A stretch of DNA of 64,000 nucleotides from Brasenia schreberi (Eukaryota > Streptophyta > Magnoliopsida > Nymphaeales > Cabombaceae): contig JAYKKT010000091.1 of the NCBI GenBank assembly GCA_036023115.1, forward strand, positions 31,381,501 to 31,445,500, in the 5' to 3' direction. How positions within the stretch are numbered: position 1 is the stretch's first letter; each line of letters starts with the position of its first letter. Shown here piece by piece: positions 59,801-64,000 of the stretch. The position numbers and the translations under genes are program-made. Below the pieces are notes generated by a model. That model made no database searches and had not been told where the DNA came from. It worked only from the letters and a program-made list of their open reading frames with translations.

Positions 59801-62051
59801 GTGGAGCTGATCCGTAATAGGTCATTTTCCAGAGCGCCCCATGTTTCACCAAAAAGTTGTAACTTCTAGGCAATTGGTTAAACGGCCAAGGTGTGTGATC
59901 AGACCATAAATCTGTAACATATACCTGTTCCAAACATCTGTAAAACAGTACTCATGGAAGGAGAAGACAGAGAAATTTCTAATTACCAGTAAATCAAAGT
60001 AGACCTAATTCTCACATCTAACTCAACTTCACAAAACTGAAATAGGAAACTTGCTAAAATCAGTAGAATGTTAGACAGCTTCAATAAGATCTGCTCCTCA
60101 TCACCAAAGTGAACAAGAGCAGAAAGAATCATAAAACTGCAACAATGTTGGCCATATTTGACTAAGAAGCACGTATTATATTCATCACCCAGCTTAACTT
60201 ACAAAACTAACTGAGGGGAACTCCCTAAAACTAGTACAGTGTTAGACTTCTTCAATCAAAATTCAGAACTTTATACGCACCACCAAGCTCAATTCATAAT
60301 CTACCAAAACAGAAACTAAGCCTTGTCCTGCCCTCGATGGGGCCGACTACATGGATTCTAGTCACCATTTCATGTTCTTTTTATTGCTCTCTTCCAGCAA
60401 TTTTGAGGTATGCCTCTGCTTCTTTGGAAGTGTTCATCATCTAATTATTCACACCTTCAGATCTAGAGATGAATAGCTAGCAGCCAAATGTATTAGGTTG
60501 CGTGGCTTTCAGGGAGTCTTTACATTGCAATCTCGAGCTACCACCACCTAGTGTAGGATAAGTTTTTTTAAGGGTTAAGGGAGTACGTGGTTTGACTTAT
60601 TGTATCAAAATGGTACTCATTACATCCCTAGGAAATAGTTCTAAGTATATCCTAGACCATAGAATTATTGGAGGCTCGCTAAAATAGAGGGGTAGGTATT
60701 CTTTTACAATAAGATGACTCTCAACTCAAAAAGGGAATATCACAAGACCAGAAGTGCTTTATAGACCGAGTCGTGAGTAGTGAAAATCAACGTGTAGAAG
60801 ATGCCAATGGCCAAAATGAAGATGCCAAGGTGGATGTAGAGAGGACACACTTAAGGTGATCTGGACATTTGAAGGGGGGACCAAGTGGTTCGAGAAGTAT
60901 AAGAATTAGATGGTAAATACTTCAAAAGAGGGAGAGAAAGAAAATTAAAACTGATCTTCTCTTCTTCTTCTTTTGAGATAACTGCAAATATGGCACAAGA
61001 TGGAGCACACCGGTGACTAAGATCCATGTAGACGACCCCACTTGCAGAGGGAGAAGGCTTGCGTTGTCTTGGTGTCGCTTTCGTTGGTTAGACTTGGACA
61101 GCACTTACAGAAAGTGGGACTGATATGTTCAACTCAAAACGGGAACAGAAAAATAGTTAAAACTAGCTTGACGATTATCCTCTGTAATCCAAAGCAGATA
61201 GAATACTCATCAACAACTCAACTCACAGAACCAAACATAAGAAATTCTAAAACTTGTACATGTTGCTCTGCGCAGACCTGGTATTCATCAAGTCTCAACT
61301 ATCCCAGCTTAAAACAGAGAATTGGCTGAGTTATACGCCGCTGGTACTGCTCAATCAAACGCAGACCTGATACTCATCACTAGACTCGACTCAAAAACAC
61401 AAAAGTTCTTAAAACTAGTAGGGTATTAGACTGCGCCAATTTAAAGGATACCTGATAGGCATCAACAAACTCAGCTAAAAGAAACTAATGAAAAAATTGC
61501 GAAACCTAGGAGAATGATGAAAAGCAGACCTGGTACTCATCCCCAAACTCAAGATTGAAGGCCGATTTGATTGCCTCTGCAGAAGCTCTGTGGCCACCCC
61601 CGGTGTCGCTCATCAGAATCAGAATCTTCTTCGGACGATTCTCCTCTCCTACAACCTGAACTTCACCATCACCATTCTCTCCAACCACACTGAAACCGCC
61701 ACAGTCATTGCTGGATACAGGCTCGGACTTCGTCACCCCTCCGACTGAAGCAAACCCATAAGAGAATCTCTCACAGTGAAACTTTATAAATTTGTTGAAC
61801 TCGTTCCATAGGCCTTGCGGACTAGCAGGCCCGCCTCTCGTCAGTCTGAGAGAAGCAACAACTCTTTTGGCCTTCTTCTTCTCTCTCACACAAGTACAAA
61901 CTCTGGTGTTCCAAGCAAGAAACGAAGCAGAATTTGGAGTGCCCAAGTGCCCATAATCACTAGAAACTGAAGGAAAGGAAATGTGTGCAATTCTTGACAA
62001 GAAGAGATCCAAGTGATTAGAGGGCTCTTGGGTGATTGCGGAGGCTTGCAT
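14585..62051 (-). CDS. MGD1: Monogalactosyldiacylglycerol synthase, type A (MGD1-like), 8 exons over 47.5 kb
   Basis: In gene order the exons are 62051-61530, 59924-59752, 59003-58842, 58693-58552, 58352-58128, 17245-17183, 17094-17020 and 14830-14585. All junctions are GT-AG and phases agree, giving 535 codons; the Arabidopsis protein is of similar length and also has eight coding exons. The enzyme transfers galactose from UDP-Gal to diacylglycerol at the chloroplast inner envelope, making the main thylakoid lipid. A Ser/Arg-rich N-terminus of about 140 residues fits the long transit region of type A enzymes. GT28-family marks are [11 protein letters not shown] in exon 1 (His154 aligns with the proposed catalytic His), then [35 protein letters not shown], and [16 protein letters not shown] with [10 protein letters not shown] across exons 6-8. 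Intron 5 is 40.9 kb of nested TEs. Intron 7 carries an LTR element. Coding sequence looks intact; expression cannot be judged. Confidence 0.95.
14963..15243 (+). repeat. 5' LTR of the iPGAM-carrying element
   Basis: Shares with the 3' LTR the start (GTTGTTTA then ATTTTAGTAATTTTAATGTTT) and the end (CATGTTTGATCATCTGCT... ACGAATTCCAA). It is 281 bp. Confidence 0.88.
15378..15910 (+). pseudogene. Processed pseudogene of cofactor-independent phosphoglycerate mutase
   Basis: The intact enzyme interconverts 3- and 2-phosphoglycerate in glycolysis. The first 80 codons read in frame ([50 protein letters not shown]), then a deletion and frame break follow. Homology resumes at about 15634 in other frames with [60 protein letters not shown] and [14 protein letters not shown]. 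Codons are contiguous with no introns, so the copy came from mRNA. The start Met is not present, and the segment after the phospho-Ser motif NSEV (normally GH and onwards) is lost. It covers roughly the first third of the enzyme and cannot be functional. It lies between the LTRs, so it was captured by the element. Confidence 0.87.
15911..16626 (+). repeat. Filler of the iPGAM-carrying element with a 105-bp degenerate repeat
   Basis: No protein match. Two units with a 105-bp spacing begin at about 16340 and 16445 (CCATGAAGCTTCTAAAGAAG / CCATGAAACTACTAAAGAAG), with further GCAACCATGAAG variants between them. A short purine stretch (TTTGAGAGGTAG) before 16627 may serve as polypurine tract. Confidence 0.55.
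16627..16800 (+). repeat. 3' LTR of the iPGAM-carrying element (internally deleted)
   Basis: 174 bp against 281 bp in the 5' copy. The start and the last ~110 bp align; the middle is missing. Followed immediately by the target duplicate GGAAC. Confidence 0.85.
17020..17245 (-). CDS. MGD1: MGD1 exons 6 and 7
   Basis: Exon 6 (17245-17183, 21 codons) reads [20 protein letters not shown] plus K. Exon 7 (17094-17020, 25 codons) reads [18 protein letters not shown] and ends YIAGQ. These small exons hold the UDP-galactose-binding part of the C-terminal domain. The AGPGT-I-AE motif is characteristic of GT28 enzymes. Confidence 0.94.
17246..18127. other. 3' end of MGD1 intron 5, no element recognised
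   Basis: AT-rich intron sequence. Around 17985-18045 GTGTCAGACACTTGGACAC and related words form a small imperfect palindromic cluster. Confidence 0.35.
18128..18300 (+). mobile_element. SINE-like element or truncated LINE with RTE-type 3' tail
   Basis: Begins at about GATCACCCTTGCATGGCC and ends CTAGTATGGGAAAAGGCTTA plus a GTTG-type tail. It aligns along its length with 25058-25250. Its final 50 bp match the 3' ends of the RTE LINEs here, suggesting it uses the RTE machinery. Confidence 0.65.
18301..20020. other. MGD1 intron 5 sequence with an (AT)n microsatellite
   Basis: No protein homology seen. An uninterrupted (AT)n run lies at about 19771-19794. From 19090 to 19510, words such as GAACTGTGGTTC and GGAACTATGGTTCC recur in both orientations, suggesting an old foldback or MITE, but I could not define its ends. 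Confidence 0.35.
20029..20307. mobile_element. hAT-type MITE (279 bp) with CAATGTTGT end
   Basis: The left end is CAATGTTGTC. The right end AATAATATTA region is the expected ACAACATTG with C-to-T and G-to-A changes. Flanks are GGGAGAAG (20021-20028) and GGGAGAGG (20308-20315), a 7/8 match to an 8-bp hAT target duplication. The inside is packed with GTATCG/CGATAC words. It has no coding capacity and shares its end type with hAT-B (33013-40993). Confidence 0.7.
20846..21986 (-). mobile_element. Inverted non-autonomous derivative nested in hAT-A
   Basis: The left end CAGTGTTGTCCGACGCG equals the right end of hAT-A read on the other strand, so this copy is inverted relative to its host. The right end is AACACTG. 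Its own perfect 8-bp duplication is ATTTGAAG (20838-20845 and 21987-21994). Inside, on the minus strand, are decayed pieces of the transposase C-terminal acidic exon (about 21180-21300). It is 1141 bp and internally deleted. It inserted into the 5' untranslated or first-intron part of hAT-A. Confidence 0.9.
22059..24561 (+). pseudogene. hAT transposase of hAT-A (BED, DUF659, dimerisation; inactivated)
   Basis: The transposase excises and inserts the element. Order: BED zinc finger (22059-22220, CLFCEKVV with LKHHLA), Ser/Arg-rich linker, DUF659 catalytic part ([19 protein letters not shown] at about 22853), central helical region, dimerisation exon 23972-24176 ([25 protein letters not shown]) and acidic C-terminal exon 24279-24561. 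Three faults are visible. A frame change at about 22212-22225 separates BED from the rest. The second catalytic Asp, expected in T-D-N, is Tyr (LITYNAANY). The donor before the dimerisation intron reads GA where the sister copy hAT-C has GT (about 23888). The 591-codon frame is still the longest TE frame here. Confidence 0.9.
25058..25250 (+). mobile_element. SINE-like element or truncated LINE with RTE-type 3' tail
   Basis: Sister of 18128-18300. Both contain GCATG-CTGGTCCCAAGCCC near the start and AAGAATCCAT-TAGCTGA-CCATCTAG followed by AAAAGG-TTAGTTGTTGTT at the end. Confidence 0.65.
25290..26215 (+). pseudogene. Strongly decayed hAT transposase remnant
   Basis: Scattered reading frames match hAT transposase blocks in order: a DUF659 start ([15 protein letters not shown], about 25302-25346), [16 protein letters not shown] (about 25465-25520) and a dimerisation stretch with [10 protein letters not shown] (about 26080-26110) ending near LRQK. 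Many stops and indels. Ends and target duplication are not recognisable. It differs clearly from hAT-A and hAT-C. Confidence 0.7.
26235..26572 (-). mobile_element. RTE LINE copy RTE3, 3' part (split by the nest)
   Basis: Starts with a CAACAATAACAACCAAG tail and follows RTE1 through the 3' UTR and the C-terminal coding part (blocks matching 27550-27840). It breaks at TGGTTACATATT, where G2 sequence begins. The continuation of the same element appears at 57053-57720, 30.5 kb away. Confidence 0.75.
26603..26870 (+). repeat. G2 5' LTR fragment with about 46-bp minisatellite
   Basis: Matches the start of the 3' LTR (48117 onward). Contains about four imperfect ~46-bp units, each with AATAGATATTGCAGG-ATCAATGT and TATTAA-AGACC. 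Beyond about 26850 the two LTR copies no longer align, so this end is deleted or rearranged. About 30 bp just before it (26573-26602) resemble the internal DNA that normally precedes the 3' LTR. Confidence 0.65.
26919..27515 (+). pseudogene. gag of G2, first part
   Basis: Starts [20 protein letters not shown]. The block at about 27210-27285 ([18 protein letters not shown]) and the later [13 protein letters not shown] (about 27470-27510) are typical of chromovirus gag. Cut off by RTE1 at 27515; internal stops are present. Confidence 0.75.
27516..30438 (-). mobile_element. RTE-clade LINE RTE1, nearly complete copy inserted in G2 gag
   Basis: Read on the minus strand: apurinic-type endonuclease (about 30360-29810, with [18 protein letters not shown] start, LCLQETKW and GGDLNGHVG), a linker (29722-28952), reverse transcriptase (28788-28027, [29 protein letters not shown], catalytic FADD), a C-terminal domain (27943-27545, [22 protein letters not shown]) ending IHVADPI, then a GTTGTTGTT tail. 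The candidate target duplication AGTCTCTA occurs at 27508-27515 and 30439-30446. Frames are broken in several places, so it is not active. Confidence 0.88.
28027..28788 (-). pseudogene. Reverse transcriptase region of RTE1
   Basis: A 253-codon open stretch spans RT motifs including the catalytic [10 protein letters not shown] block. The upstream frame (endonuclease and linker) is separated from it by frame breaks near 28790-28970. In the intact family these form one polyprotein that nicks DNA and reverse-transcribes the element at the target. Confidence 0.85.
30418..30486. repeat. 20-bp perfect inverted repeat at the RTE1/gag junction
   Basis: The arm at 30418-30437 (CCTTGCTACTGGTTGGTCTT) is the exact reverse complement of 30467-30486, with a 29-bp spacer. 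The right arm lies in G2 gag, where it encodes the DQPVAR block. The left arm lies in the 5' end of RTE1. Confidence 0.9.
30447..30815 (+). pseudogene. gag of G2, second part with nucleocapsid motif
   Basis: Resumes after RTE1 with [19 protein letters not shown] and [17 protein letters not shown], typical of chromovirus gag. It ends with a zinc-knuckle-like [16 protein letters not shown] in which the last Cys is Tyr. Comparison with the family suggests some gag sequence around the LINE insertion site is missing. Confidence 0.75.
30900..31237 (+). pseudogene. Protease region of G2
   Basis: [23 protein letters not shown] matches the Ty3 protease core, but the active-site Asp-Ser-Gly reads Asp-Ser-Cys. 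The following [14 protein letters not shown] and VVKMDACY blocks are the usual sequence between protease and RT. The frame is broken near 31100. Confidence 0.72.
31238..31960 (+). repeat. Local duplications inside G2 (172-bp unit plus a larger block)
   Basis: Unit B (172 bp) is tandem at 31361-31532 and 31533-31704 and recurs at about 31801-31950. The block before it (31238-31360) recurs at 31681-31800. The layout is therefore A-B-B-A'-B'. The first two B units are almost identical, so that step is recent. The region is the protease-RT spacer of G2. Confidence 0.88.
31975..33012 (+). pseudogene. Reverse transcriptase and start of RNase H of G2
   Basis: Pieces of RT in order: [44 protein letters not shown] (broken), [18 protein letters not shown] and [12 protein letters not shown], then [18 protein letters not shown] and STYQQELY of RNase H. 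Many stops. Interrupted by hAT-B at 33012. Confidence 0.82.
33466..34148 (+). pseudogene. hAT-B transposase, N-terminal part
   Basis: BED-like region (33466-33660) with [20 protein letters not shown], but zinc Cys positions are replaced by Tyr. A linker with acidic and Arg-rich runs follows, then [20 protein letters not shown] (about 34088-34147), which precedes the DUF659 core in this family. Stops are present. Interrupted by hAT-D. Confidence 0.7.
34149..36168 (-). mobile_element. hAT derivative hAT-D inside hAT-B, antisense transposase pieces
   Basis: The left end AAGTGTTGTTCAACGCGTA and right end (reverse strand) TAGTATTGTTCGATGCGTA pair as CAGTGTTG-type ends with some mutations, each followed by CGTATCG-rich DNA. 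The flanking 8-bp words match only 4/8, so ends are approximate. On the minus strand it holds C-terminal acidic exon sequence twice, dimerisation-region scraps (35100-35300) and central transposase scraps (35700-36050). The DUF659 start is missing. Confidence 0.68.
34376..34991 (-). repeat. Duplicated transposase C-terminal exon in hAT-D
   Basis: 34376-34647 and 34728-34991 are two copies of the same stretch (ACATTTACACATTGTAATTA at the start, TTTTTTAATTGCCT at the end), diverged by point changes and small indels. On the minus strand both encode decayed acidic tails like that of hAT-A. Confidence 0.8.
36169..37334 (+). pseudogene. hAT-B transposase, middle and dimerisation parts
   Basis: Begins at [17 protein letters not shown], which keeps the second catalytic Asp in TDN. 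Continues with [11 protein letters not shown] and [18 protein letters not shown], and ends with the dimerisation block [19 protein letters not shown] (about 37180-37240) at a GTAAAG donor. Many stops. About 80 residues of the DUF659 start are missing at the hAT-D site. Confidence 0.72.
37335..40175 (+). mobile_element. RTE-clade LINE RTE2 inserted in the last intron of hAT-B
   Basis: Plus-strand relative of RTE1, collinear from the endonuclease start (ATTGGTCCTTGAAATATC, matching the same RTE1 5' block) through [14 protein letters not shown], the linker, RT ([18 protein letters not shown]), a C-terminal domain ([22 protein letters not shown]), and the CCCCGTCTAG...GTTGTTGT 3' end. The RT catalytic block reads FEDD instead of FADD, and there are many frame breaks. 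Target duplication not clear. Confidence 0.82.
40176..40993 (+). pseudogene. hAT-B C-terminal exon and right end
   Basis: [17 protein letters not shown] (about 40300-40350) corresponds to the acidic C-terminal exon of this transposase type. AT-rich DNA, then the subterminal CGATA/TATCG cluster (40920-40980) and the end ACAACATTG follow. Confidence 0.65.
41006..41312 (+). repeat. 5' LTR of C1
   Basis: TGTTAGAAGAG...TTTATAATA. Differs from the 3' LTR at only a handful of positions, suggesting a recent insertion. Confidence 0.92.
41440..41860 (+). repeat. Degenerate repeats in the C1 leader
   Basis: CTGATTCATTGTCGT-like words recur several times between 41540 and 41700. A longer unit with CACTCAAAAGGAAATCGTGTGA (about 41689) is repeated at about 41803. 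No coding potential; this is the untranslated leader between primer site and gag. Confidence 0.6.
41964..43554 (+). pseudogene. gag-protease and pre-integrase region of C1
   Basis: Starts [12 protein letters not shown]. Contains the copia gag ([18 protein letters not shown]), a complete CX2CX4HX4C knuckle ([14 protein letters not shown], about 42769-42810), the protease (TWIID then a stop then GA) and the pre-integrase block LWHCRLGHF (about 43450-43476). Interruptions are few: a stop at about 42228, stops near 42486, a frame change near 42600-42628, and a TAA exactly at the active-site Ser (about 43060). Confidence 0.85.
43555..46401 (+). pseudogene. Integrase, RT and RNase H of C1 (densely broken)
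   Basis: The integrase start is readable (SFIDDCTRL, about 43683). From about 43740 the frame shifts every few dozen bases, although conserved pieces remain: [11 protein letters not shown] (about 44800), YQLDIKNAF (45086), SLYGLK (45214), [14 protein letters not shown] (45370-45400) and LRYIKGSPG (45830). A short purine run (ACTTGAGG) precedes the 3' LTR. The break density is much higher than in the gag part of the same element. Confidence 0.78.
46402..46708 (+). repeat. 3' LTR of C1
   Basis: Starts CGTTAGAAG (the first T of TG is C here) and ends TTTATAATA, followed by the target duplicate GTCTT. Confidence 0.92.
46709..48116 (+). pseudogene. RNase H end and integrase of G2
   Basis: Opens with [14 protein letters not shown] and [17 protein letters not shown], the RNase H/connection end. 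The integrase follows: [56 protein letters not shown] and [16 protein letters not shown]. It closes [12 protein letters not shown] before the LTR. A purine tract AAAGGGAGAGAAAA abuts the LTR. Frame breaks and stops are present. Confidence 0.85.
48117..48506 (+). repeat. 3' LTR of G2 with about 46-bp minisatellite
   Basis: Starts TGTCGTAGATTAC after the polypurine tract. Holds five or so ~46-bp units of the kind seen at 26627-26790. The true 3' end is uncertain because copia C2 begins at 48507. Confidence 0.75.
48507..48824 (+). repeat. 5' LTR of C2
   Basis: TGCTGAAGATTTAATTAATA...TTTTCTACA. Aligns over its length with 56725-57047. A TATAAATAA box-like word lies near 48670. Confidence 0.9.
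49039..50183 (+). pseudogene. gag and protease of C2
   Basis: Starts [15 protein letters not shown] with the gag block [20 protein letters not shown], a knuckle (CSHCGKS, then a stop) and protease [11 protein letters not shown], in which the active Asp-Ser-Gly reads Asp-Ser-Ser. At least eight in-frame stops. Related to C1 gag but clearly another family. Confidence 0.82.
50261..53515 (+). mobile_element. hAT DNA transposon hAT-C (3255 bp) inside C2
   Basis: Left end CAGTGTTATCCG, right end (reverse strand) TAGTGTTGTCTGACGCG. Perfect 8-bp target duplication ATCATTAT (50253-50260, 53516-53523). Collinear with hAT-A but without the nested insert. CGTATCG/CGATACG words are dense in the first 120 bp and last 70 bp. 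The copia protease-side reading (GSIII then PFRIL) continues across the insertion. Confidence 0.93.
50763..53234 (+). pseudogene. hAT transposase of hAT-C (multiple stops)
   Basis: Same domain order as hAT-A: BED ([15 protein letters not shown]), linker, DUF659 (TDGWTDR then frame break), central part, dimerisation exon ([22 protein letters not shown]) and acidic C-terminus. It keeps the second catalytic Asp ([10 protein letters not shown]) that hAT-A has lost, and a proper intron donor (CCAGGTAAAT, about 52571), but has many stops (for example at about 51469, 51637, 51793, 52003 and 52311). Confidence 0.88.
53524..56724 (+). pseudogene. pol of C2: integrase, RT, RNase H
   Basis: Integrase core ([16 protein letters not shown], about 54010), [19 protein letters not shown] and [10 protein letters not shown] (54340-54470), RT ([12 protein letters not shown] at about 55335, SIYGLK at 55450, [11 protein letters not shown] at 55594), RNase H ([12 protein letters not shown] in the intact duplicate). 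Stops and frame changes throughout. Contains a 199-bp tandem duplication. Confidence 0.85.
55971..56368 (+). repeat. 199-bp tandem duplication in C2 RNase H
   Basis: Units 55971-56169 and 56170-56368 differ at only a few bases. The first unit carries two stop codons (Ser-to-stop before DVDWADS and Trp-to-stop in VSWKC); the second is open. Confidence 0.93.
56725..57047 (+). repeat. 3' LTR of C2
   Basis: TGTTGAAGATTGAATTAATA...TTTTCTGCA, 323 bp, followed by the target duplicate CTAAT. Confidence 0.9.
57053..57720 (-). mobile_element. RTE LINE copy RTE3, 5'-ward part (split by the nest)
   Basis: Collinear with RTE1 at about 27810-28400. It has the antisense of the MFYG-ECWE region (CCCAACACTC-ACACCATA), then RT including the ADD region, where an open stretch at 57468-57722 retains [19 protein letters not shown]. 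Together with 26235-26572 it represents one LINE interrupted by 30.5 kb, with roughly 45 bp of LINE sequence present on both sides. Confidence 0.72.
57721..58127. other. 5' end of MGD1 intron 5
   Basis: AT-rich intron DNA before the exon 5 donor; no element recognised. Confidence 0.4.
58128..59924 (-). CDS. MGD1: MGD1 exons 2-5
   Basis: Four exons of 173, 162, 142 and 225 bp with introns of 748, 148 and 199 bp. Exon 2 has [20 protein letters not shown], exon 3 [10 protein letters not shown] and [10 protein letters not shown], exon 4 [12 protein letters not shown] and YGLPVRPSF, exon 5 [14 protein letters not shown] and LIVICGRN. Exon 5 ends in phase 0 at VQ, directly before the 40.9 kb intron. 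Confidence 0.94.
60305..60480 (-). mobile_element. 5'-truncated RTE LINE 3' end in MGD1 intron 1
   Basis: AACTAAGCCTTGTCCTG, then GATGGGGCCGACTACATGGA, and later the TCTTCCAGCAATTTTGAGG block match the minus-strand RTE 3' end, more diverged than RTE1. Confidence 0.7.
60730..61090 (+). mobile_element. RTE LINE 3' end, plus strand, in MGD1 intron 1
   Basis: The 3' part of an RTE element: remnants of the C-terminal coding region, then AAGATCCATGTAGACGACCCC and GGGAGAAGGCTTGCGTTG at the end. It forms an inverted pair with the fragment at 60305-60480. Confidence 0.65.
61530..62051 (-). CDS. MGD1: MGD1 exon 1 (transit region and start of the GT28 fold)
   Basis: 174 codons from ATG to GAGTACCAG, followed by the donor GTCTGC. 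Residues 141-174 hold the first beta strand and Gly-rich loop ([13 protein letters not shown]). The preceding part is low-complexity and basic, as expected for a plastid transit peptide. The exon's 3' boundary is duplicated several times in the following intron. Confidence 0.94.
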
Positions 62052-62240
62052 GATTTGGTTCCTCTTCCTGTTCTTGCCTGTATAACCCTTTCAACAAGTA
62101 TCAGCAACACATTTGGGACGTTGATTTCATGGAGGAACAAGACATAGGTTTGCCGTCCTTTTCCATACCATCTACTGCAAATGAGGAAACACGCAGCTTC
62201 CTTTGTGGGCAGTGAGGACCTTACACGAATTTACTACTTT

Positions 62241-62260
62241 GAGAGAGAGAGAGAGAGAGA
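62241..62260. repeat. (GA)10 microsatellite in the MGD1 leader/promoter region
   Basis: Ten GA units on the plus strand, i.e. (TC)10 on the MGD1 sense strand, about 190 bp upstream of the start codon. CT/TC runs are common in plant 5' leaders. Confidence 0.85.
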
Positions 62261-64000
62261 TCTGGGGGCCTCTTCTCGTCCACATAAAAGGATTTGTAGG
62301 ATGCGAATCTGTCTGTCGTGGTGTTTTGTGGCTGCTACAAAGTGGGCAGGGCAGAGCACAGCATAGATGGTTAGTCAGTCACCTATATTGGCTGCCCACG
62401 GTGGACTTTGGGACGGGAACGAAACTGGTCATCGCGGTGAGTTTCCGCGTCGCCGTGTTCACCGCAGTCACTAGAACGGAAAATACTGCCATTTGGGTCC
62501 GTTTTGTGCCCCAAGACCCGTTTGATCACAAGGACAGTTTTAGATAACGCCCGTTTTAAACCGGCTCTGCAGTTCTCACGAGCACTAAATCGGGTAAAGA
62601 ATCGTTTGAAACTGGAACAGTTGAAACCGGACCTAGAACTGGAGACTATAATTCTACCTTTCATAGAACCTGGAGGTTTTTAAAATTTCTTTTTCATTTA
62701 AAAAAAATAATTCTTTTATTGTTCTTAAAAGGCTTTAAACGGTTTAAGACTCAAACTAGAACGGACTATTTTATAATAATAACCGAATTTTGAAATTGAT
62801 GGTTTCATAATAATAAGCGGAACGGACCCAAAACTAGGTTGTCTAAGTATGAGAGAAAGAATGAATGCTTTGTCTCGGATGTCATCACCCAAAATGCCAC
62901 CATCTCACCGGATAAGAATATCTACATTCTGCCATGAAGTGTTTTTATTAGTTCACAGAGTCATGGACAACGAGCAATACCTTGACGGGCCATGGTGTCG
63001 ACTCACAAGTTAATGGTCGTGCATTCGATATTGGGGATTTAAAGCTAGATTCGAACTCCATTGCACCCAAAAGAAAAAAAGGAGCCACTGCTGGCATGCT
63101 TAGGGGGTGGACGAGAAAGATGAAGTTGAAATGTCATGAGTTCGATGCTTGGCACCAATCACGTGGTTCATAGTCTGCTTCATCCCCCTTGTTAGGAACT
63201 TGTACCCAACTTCATCAAACTCGAATTGTCTGTCATTCGGAGTCAAATGACTGGCTAGATTGCCAACTTAAAAGACCATTTAAGTTGAATGTAATGTGTT
63301 CAATATGACAAAGTGTGAATGTATCCTATGGTGTGCTTGCTCACATGGGATGCATGGCTGGAACACCGAAAAAAGTGTCCCGGCCAAAGTATGTTCCGTG
63401 TGATACAAACACGGTGTCACGGGGTCGACGGAACGCACGGCCAGCACGCTTTGAATTTCATTTAAATCTGCACTGATTGGGCTGCGCCCTTGCATTCCGC
63501 GCGGAACATTGAGACTGGCCCCTAAGCCCAGCTTGCCAATAATGAGAAAGGTGTTTGGGTATAATCCTAGTCCAATTTATGTGGAATCGGATCTACGCCT
63601 TAAATCAGATGAAGAACCACCATGTACGAGCTCGTGTCCAAATAACTAAGAAAATGCTTCACATTTAACAGGCCATGTTATCTGATAAATCCACAGAGCA
63701 ATGTGTTCGCATCCTATTCCAGTTACCAGATCTGCTGATTAAATCGACATGCGGGCAAATCTGGATCTGATTTTGACCCATTGGCATCGCTACATGGTGG
63801 TTTCATTTTTCTTTAATGCAAAAGCTCCATTCTTGTCAACAGAGACTCGAATAGATGAATACTACAAAAGGTTTCAAATGCACTACGATCATTGTTGCAA
63901 AAGATGAGAACCATCAGTCCTTTGAAATTAGTACGGATGTTCGTAGGGTGGGGTGGGGTGGCCCCATCAAGGATCCATCCCTCATCCCGCGCCGGGACCA
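62261..64000. other. Upstream of MGD1, no gene recognised
   Basis: From 62420 to 62840, repeated AACGG, ACCGG and GAAAC words in both orientations suggest a decayed DNA transposon or MITE; ends not defined. An imperfect palindrome lies near 63391-63435 (GTTCCG...CGGAAC). Short open frames at 62982-63173 and 63280-63495 have no recognisable motifs. Confidence 0.35.

Larger units (their letters stand above)
59990..61529 (-). repeat. Diverged tandem array in MGD1 intron 1 repeating the exon 1 splice-donor boundary
   Basis: The exon 1/intron 1 junction on the plus strand is GCAGACCTGGTACTCATC (61524-61541). Close copies occur at 61272-61289 and 61361-61378, weaker ones at about 61194-61211 and 61447-61465, with further unit remnants at about 59995-60110 and 60165-60300. 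Between them recur CAACTCA, ACAAAAC and AAAACTAGTA-GGT-TTAGACTGC words. The unit is about 80-110 bp and the array is interrupted by RTE scraps. Confidence 0.7.

Noticed and set aside
62982..63173. Small basic protein frame upstream of MGD1
   Set aside because: No motif, no splice context, codon use not gene-like; probably chance.

Overview
The window is nuclear DNA from a flowering plant. Two spliced host genes are intact by inspection. Almost everything else is transposable elements (TEs), largely nested inside one another. I cannot name the species. Plant origin rests on an STP-type sugar/H+ symporter, a chloroplast MGDG synthase, GT-AG introns, LTR elements with the plant initiator-Met primer site (TGGTATCAGAGC), RTE-clade LINEs and DUF659 hAT transposons.

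Layout. 1-7730: most of a Ty3/gypsy element (G1) with 1.88 kb LTRs, its 5' LTR cut by the window edge. 7731-9200: upstream DNA with an exon-like scrap and a LINE RNase H scrap. 9201-12465 (+): complete five-exon STP hexose/H+ symporter, 513 aa. 12466-14584: intergenic DNA with a tRNA-like SINE and a LINE tail. 14585-62051 (-): type A MGDG synthase (MGD1-like), eight exons, 535 aa, convergent with STP. 62052-64000: upstream side of MGD1.

The MGD1 coding sequence is 1.6 kb but the gene spans 47.5 kb. Intron 7 holds a 1.84 kb LTR element with a clean 5-bp target duplication that carries a processed copy of cofactor-independent phosphoglycerate mutase. Intron 5 is 40.9 kb and holds a layered nest. 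An RTE LINE (RTE3) flanks a Ty3/gypsy element (G2). G2 is interrupted by another LINE (RTE1) in gag and by a hAT element (hAT-B) in the RT/RNase H region. hAT-B contains a further hAT derivative (hAT-D) and a LINE (RTE2). A copia element (C1) abuts hAT-B, and a second copia (C2) sits at the end of G2 and is itself split by hAT-C. A separate hAT (hAT-A), holding an inverted short relative of itself, and a 279-bp MITE lie nearer the 3' end of the intron. Target duplications are visible for hAT-A, its nested derivative, hAT-C, C1, C2, RTE1 and the phosphoglycerate mutase element, and imperfectly for hAT-B and the MITE, so the order of insertion can be read directly.

The hAT elements share termini of CAGTGTTGTC or CAATGTTGT type and dense subterminal CGTATCG/CGATACG motifs. 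No TE protein in the window looks intact. Intron 1 of MGD1 is a diverged tandem array whose units repeat the exon 1/intron 1 splice-donor boundary.
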